Shown here one piece after another: positions 61,486 to 64,000 of a stretch of 64,000 bases of DNA; within the stretch, counting starts at the first letter, position 1, and the number at the start of each line of letters is the position of its first letter. The notes under the pieces are model-generated. The model ran no database searches and was not told the DNA's origin. It worked only from the letters and a program-made list of their open reading frames with translations. Both the position numbers and the translations under genes were made by a program. The stretch covers positions 434,001 to 498,000 of the forward strand of contig NZ_JAINUY010000001.1 of NCBI RefSeq assembly GCF_020026915.1, in the 5' to 3' direction. The DNA comes from Flavobacterium potami. GTDB lineage: Bacteria > Bacteroidota > Bacteroidia > Flavobacteriales > Flavobacteriaceae.

Positions 61486-62973
61486 TTAATATGCTGGTTC
61501 CAATTTTGCTTTGCTAACTTTAATTTGTTTTTCTTTAGAAAACTGTGTTATAGTGTAATGCATCCAAACTAAGCAAACAATAGAGAAGATTAAAATAAAA
61601 ATCCACGAACTTGACCAAATTCCGGTTGCTGTTAATAAATATCCGAAGATAATTGGCCCAAAGAAACCGCCTAAACCGCCAATCATTCCGACCATTCCGC
61701 CTACAACACCAACTTCTGTTGGGAAATATTCTGGAATGTGTTTGTAAACAGCTGCTTTTCCGATTCCCCAAGAAATTCCGATTAAAATTACTAAAATTAG
61801 AAATACATACATATTGGCATCAAATTTAATTACAGTAACACCTTTAGCGATAAGTTCTTTTTTAGCAACGTTTTGATTGTGTGCTACCACGACATCTTGC
61901 CAGCTTGAAGTTGTTGGAAAGATCGCATTTTCAGCTGTAGCTGTATTTGTTTTTTGTGCAATAGCATATTCTTTATCACCCACTTTTACAGTTTTATCAC
62001 TGATTTCATTTACGACACCTTTTTTAGCAGCCAAAATTCCAGGGCCAGAAGTAGTAATTTCCATTTTAGGAATTGATAATAAAGCACTCAAAATTACAGA
62101 TGATCCTAAAACCCAGTACATCACTTTTCTAGCGCCGAATTTATCAGACAAATAGCCTCCAAAAGCTCTGATTACACCAGAAGGCAAACTAAACATTGTG
62201 GCAAATAAACCTCCCATAACCAAACTGGTTTGATACACATTCATGAAGTTTGGCAATAACCATTGAGAATAGGCTACAAAACATCCGAATACTAAGAAAT
62301 AGTAAGCTCCAAATCGCCAAACTCTTTGTGATTTTAAAGGTGTAAGCATTTGTGAAATAGTTTTTCCGCTGCTTTCTATTTTTTTGTTTTGAGCGAAAAC
62401 TAAAAAGGCGACACCAATTACCACTAATGAAATAGCATAAATAACTGGTAGCACTTTCCAGCCGTTTTGCGGATCATCAATTGAAAAATGATTTAACAGA
62501 GAAGGTGCAAGGAAAGTTGTAATTGCTGCGCCAGCATTACCCATTCCGAAGATTCCCAGCGCACGCCCTTGCCATTCTTTTGGATACCAGATTGAAGTAT
62601 AACCAATACCAACGGCAAAACTAGTTCCGACCATTCCGAATAAAAAGCTTAGTAAAGCAAACATTCCGAAACTGTCAGCGTAGGGAAGGAGAAATAAAGG
62701 AATCGAACAGAGGAGTAATAAAAGAGAAAAAACATATTTTCCGCCAAATTTATCAGTCAAGATTCCGATTGGCAAACGCATGATGGATCCTGTTAAAATT
62801 GGAATACCTAAAAGCCATCCAACTTGAATAACATCCCAATGGAAAATTCCGTTATCGACTAAAAAGGTTACGAGAACCCCGTTTAATGTCCAGCAGGCAA
62901 AACACACTGTAAAGGCCAATGTGTTCAAAAATAAAATTTTGTGTGATTGCGATAGTGAGTTTGTATTTTTCAT
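61486..62973 (-). CDS. narK: NarK-type nitrate/nitrite transporter (MFS), second copy
   Basis: The protein has 495 aa with twelve expected helices. Nitrate signatures are FGMGNAGAAITTF and GGLGGFFGPIIFG, and arginines in RLPIGILTDKFGG fit nitrate binding. Between about residues 303 and 385 there is a soluble insertion with KTVKVGDKEYAIAQ, different in place and sequence from the insertion in the first NarK. It would import nitrate or export nitrite. It is followed by the porin gene. TACTTAT-type sites lie directly upstream and the NarL-type regulator gene is 97 bp away. Confidence 0.93.
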   Translation of the reverse strand: MKNTNSLSQSHKILFLNTLAFTVCFACWTLNGVLVTFLVDNGIFHWDVIQVGWLLGIPILTGSIMRLPIGILTDKFGGKYVFSLLLLLCSIPLFLLPYADSFGMFALLSFLFGMVGTSFAVGIGYTSIWYPKEWQGRALGIFGMGNAGAAITTFLAPSLLNHFSIDDPQNGWKVLPVIYAISLVVIGVAFLVFAQNKKIESSGKTISQMLTPLKSQRVWRFGAYYFLVFGCFVAYSQWLLPNFMNVYQTSLVMGGLFATMFSLPSGVIRAFGGYLSDKFGARKVMYWVLGSSVILSALLSIPKMEITTSGPGILAAKKGVVNEISDKTVKVGDKEYAIAQKTNTATAENAIFPTTSSWQDVVVAHNQNVAKKELIAKGVTVIKFDANMYVFLILVILIGISWGIGKAAVYKHIPEYFPTEVGVVGGMVGMIGGLGGFFGPIIFGYLLTATGIWSSSWIFILIFSIVCLVWMHYTITQFSKEKQIKVSKAKLEPAY

Positions 62974-62975
62974 AG

Positions 62976-63003
62976 CACTTATATTTTTATGTAAAAATAA
63001 GTA
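62976..63003. promoter_or_regulatory. Candidate operator before narK: CACTTAT-N14-ATAAGTA
   Basis: CACTTAT (62976-62982) and ATAAGTA (62997-63003) form an inverted pair just upstream of the narK ATG. They match the heptamers at 43919 and 43933 with one change. No TAnnTTTG box is seen for this gene, so activation by a regulator is likely. Confidence 0.45.
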
Positions 63004-63050
63004 CTATAACTTAGTTAAAACCTGCTAAAACGCAGTTTTTGAAAAATAAT

Positions 63051-63069
63051 TACGTATTTATACGTATTT
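63051..63069. promoter_or_regulatory. Direct repeat TACGTATTT, 10-bp period, after the NarL-type gene
   Basis: TACGTATTT occurs at 63051 and 63061, one helical turn apart, with the palindrome ATACGTAT (63060-63067). A related TACGTATATT pair lies on the other side of the gene. It could bind the regulator and affect narK. Confidence 0.4.
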
Positions 63070-63729
63070 TTAAATTAAAGAATACTCAGCGGCTTTATTA
63101 GAAAGTTCCATTAGGTTTTTCACTTTCAGCTTTTTCATTAAGTTGAAGCGGTGTACTTCGGCAGTTCGCTTGCTAATGTCTAAAGCTTCGGCGATTTCTT
63201 TGTTTCCTTTTCCTGATAATAAAAGAGTAAGTATTTCTTTTTCTCTTTTGGTAATCATCATTTCTTCGCCCAATGTTTGTTTAGGTTCTAATGATGTAGA
63301 AGAATTTGTCAATTGACTTATTAAGATGGAAGAAATATCACCGCTGAAATATTTTCCTCCAGCAGAAACACTATGCAATGCTTTTAAGAATTCTTCTTTT
63401 GAAGAACCTTTTAGCAAATAACCATCAGCTCCAGCTTTTATAGATTTCAATACATATTCTTCCGATTCGTGCATCGAAAGCATGATGATTTTTACGTTAT
63501 TATTCTCGCTTCTAAGTTTTTCTACTACCTCAATACCAGTTAAATTAGGCATACGAATATCTACTATAAGTAAGTCTGGTTTTGTTGACGCTACAACTTC
63601 AAGTGCATCTGCACCATCAATTGCTTCACCCACAACCTCAATGTTTGCTTCGTTTTCCAGTAAAGATTTGATTCCGTCTCTAACAAAAACATGGTCATCT
63701 GCCAATACTACACGAATGATATTGCTCAT
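63070..63729 (-). CDS. NarL/FixJ-family response regulator beside the nitrate transporter
   Basis: The protein has 219 aa. The receiver (about 1-120) has VVLADDH, the phospho-acceptor Asp57 in LLIVDIRMPN and the LLKGSSKEE lysine block. The LuxR-type helix-turn-helix (about 155-210) has ITKREKEILTLLLSGKGNKEIAE and ISKRTAEVHRFNLMKKL. No partner kinase is encoded next to it in the window. Its place directly upstream of narK and the porin, and the heptamer-like sites in these promoters, suggest control of nitrate genes. That assignment is inference. Confidence 0.92.
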   Translation of the reverse strand: MSNIIRVVLADDHVFVRDGIKSLLENEANIEVVGEAIDGADALEVVASTKPDLLIVDIRMPNLTGIEVVEKLRSENNNVKIIMLSMHESEEYVLKSIKAGADGYLLKGSSKEEFLKALHSVSAGGKYFSGDISSILISQLTNSSTSLEPKQTLGEEMMITKREKEILTLLLSGKGNKEIAEALDISKRTAEVHRFNLMKKLKVKNLMELSNKAAEYSLI

Positions 63730-63757
63730 AGTTTACTTAATTTAGATTCTAGATTTT

Positions 63758-63796
63758 TACGTATATTCATCTATAAAGAAGACGCTAATATACGTA
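63758..63796. promoter_or_regulatory. 10-bp inverted repeat upstream of the NarL-type gene
   Basis: TACGTATATT (63758-63767) and AATATACGTA (63787-63796) are exact reverse complements with 19 bp between. It shares the TACGTAT core with 63051-63069, so autoregulation is possible. Confidence 0.45.
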
Positions 63797-64000
63797 CTTT
63801 TTTAAAAATAAATTCCATTTTTTTTAAATTACAAAGACCAAGATTAAAAAATCATTAGAATTTTAGACGATAAATTCCAAAAAGGAAATTGCTTCGCCAG
63901 TTCGCTGACGCTCGTGTCCGAATTCCAAAGTGTTGTTGCGTTTAACTTTGACAAAGTTTTTACCGTTTAGTTTGTCATCTCGACGAAGGAGAGATCTCCA
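63797..64000. other. Non-coding end of window with partial dispersed repeats
   Basis: No gene is seen. The stretch 63889-63921 contains the G+C-rich CGCTGACGCTCGTGTCC, and 63978-64000 begins a GTCATCTCGACGAAGGAGAG-type repeat that runs out of the window. Confidence 0.4.

Overview
The window looks like a chromosomal segment of a Flavobacterium-type Bacteroidota. The DNA is A+T-rich, several genes are preceded by the Bacteroidota promoter pattern (TTG or TTTG, 18-19 bp, then TAnnTTTG), there are two SusC/SusD pairs, and the Rho, MoaCB and MoeB-rhodanese forms are typical of the phylum. All calls come from reading the sequence; no database search was run.

Layout. (1) 1-9961, minus strand: a nutrient-uptake locus running ABC exporter, LytS-type sensor kinase, secreted zinc metalloprotease, SusC, SusD (cut by the window edge), probably for peptide- or protein-derived substrates. 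(2) 10042-20789: housekeeping genes, namely truA, a phosphoesterase, a two-component pair, a DUF4293-like protein, rho, an M28 peptidase, a DUF3667-like protein, a dienelactone hydrolase, an Lrp regulator and rocD. (3) 20953-25519: a VgrG (type VI secretion tip) island with a candidate cell-wall-hydrolase effector, a candidate immunity protein and decayed cassettes broken up by small repeats. (4) 25663-35530, minus strand: a SusC/SusD locus with two sulfatases and a sterol-desaturase-like membrane enzyme but no glycoside hydrolase. (5) 36414-63729: a nitrate island.

The nitrate island holds two NarK-type transporters, a membrane cytochrome-b-like protein, a molybdopterin nitrate reductase with 4Fe-4S, Rieske and small membrane partners, a nearly full molybdenum-cofactor set (moeA, mobA, moaD, moeB, moaE, moaCB, moaA) with the siroheme gene cobA inside it, a second molybdopterin reductase fused to an NADH/FAD module and a BFD-like 2Fe-2S domain, a rubredoxin-tailed protein with partial resemblance to nitrite/sulfite reductases, an FNR-like regulator, an outer-membrane porin and a NarL-type response regulator. 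Nitrate would cross the outer membrane (possibly via the porin), enter through NarK and be reduced by one or both molybdoenzymes. No clear siroheme nitrite reductase is visible. Several of these promoters share TACTTAT/ATAAGTA-type inverted motifs, so a common regulator is plausible.

The gaps between genes are rich in short-period tandem repeats (7-bp and 8-bp units) and in long perfect inverted repeats. No rRNA, tRNA, CRISPR array, insertion-sequence transposase or replication origin was seen.
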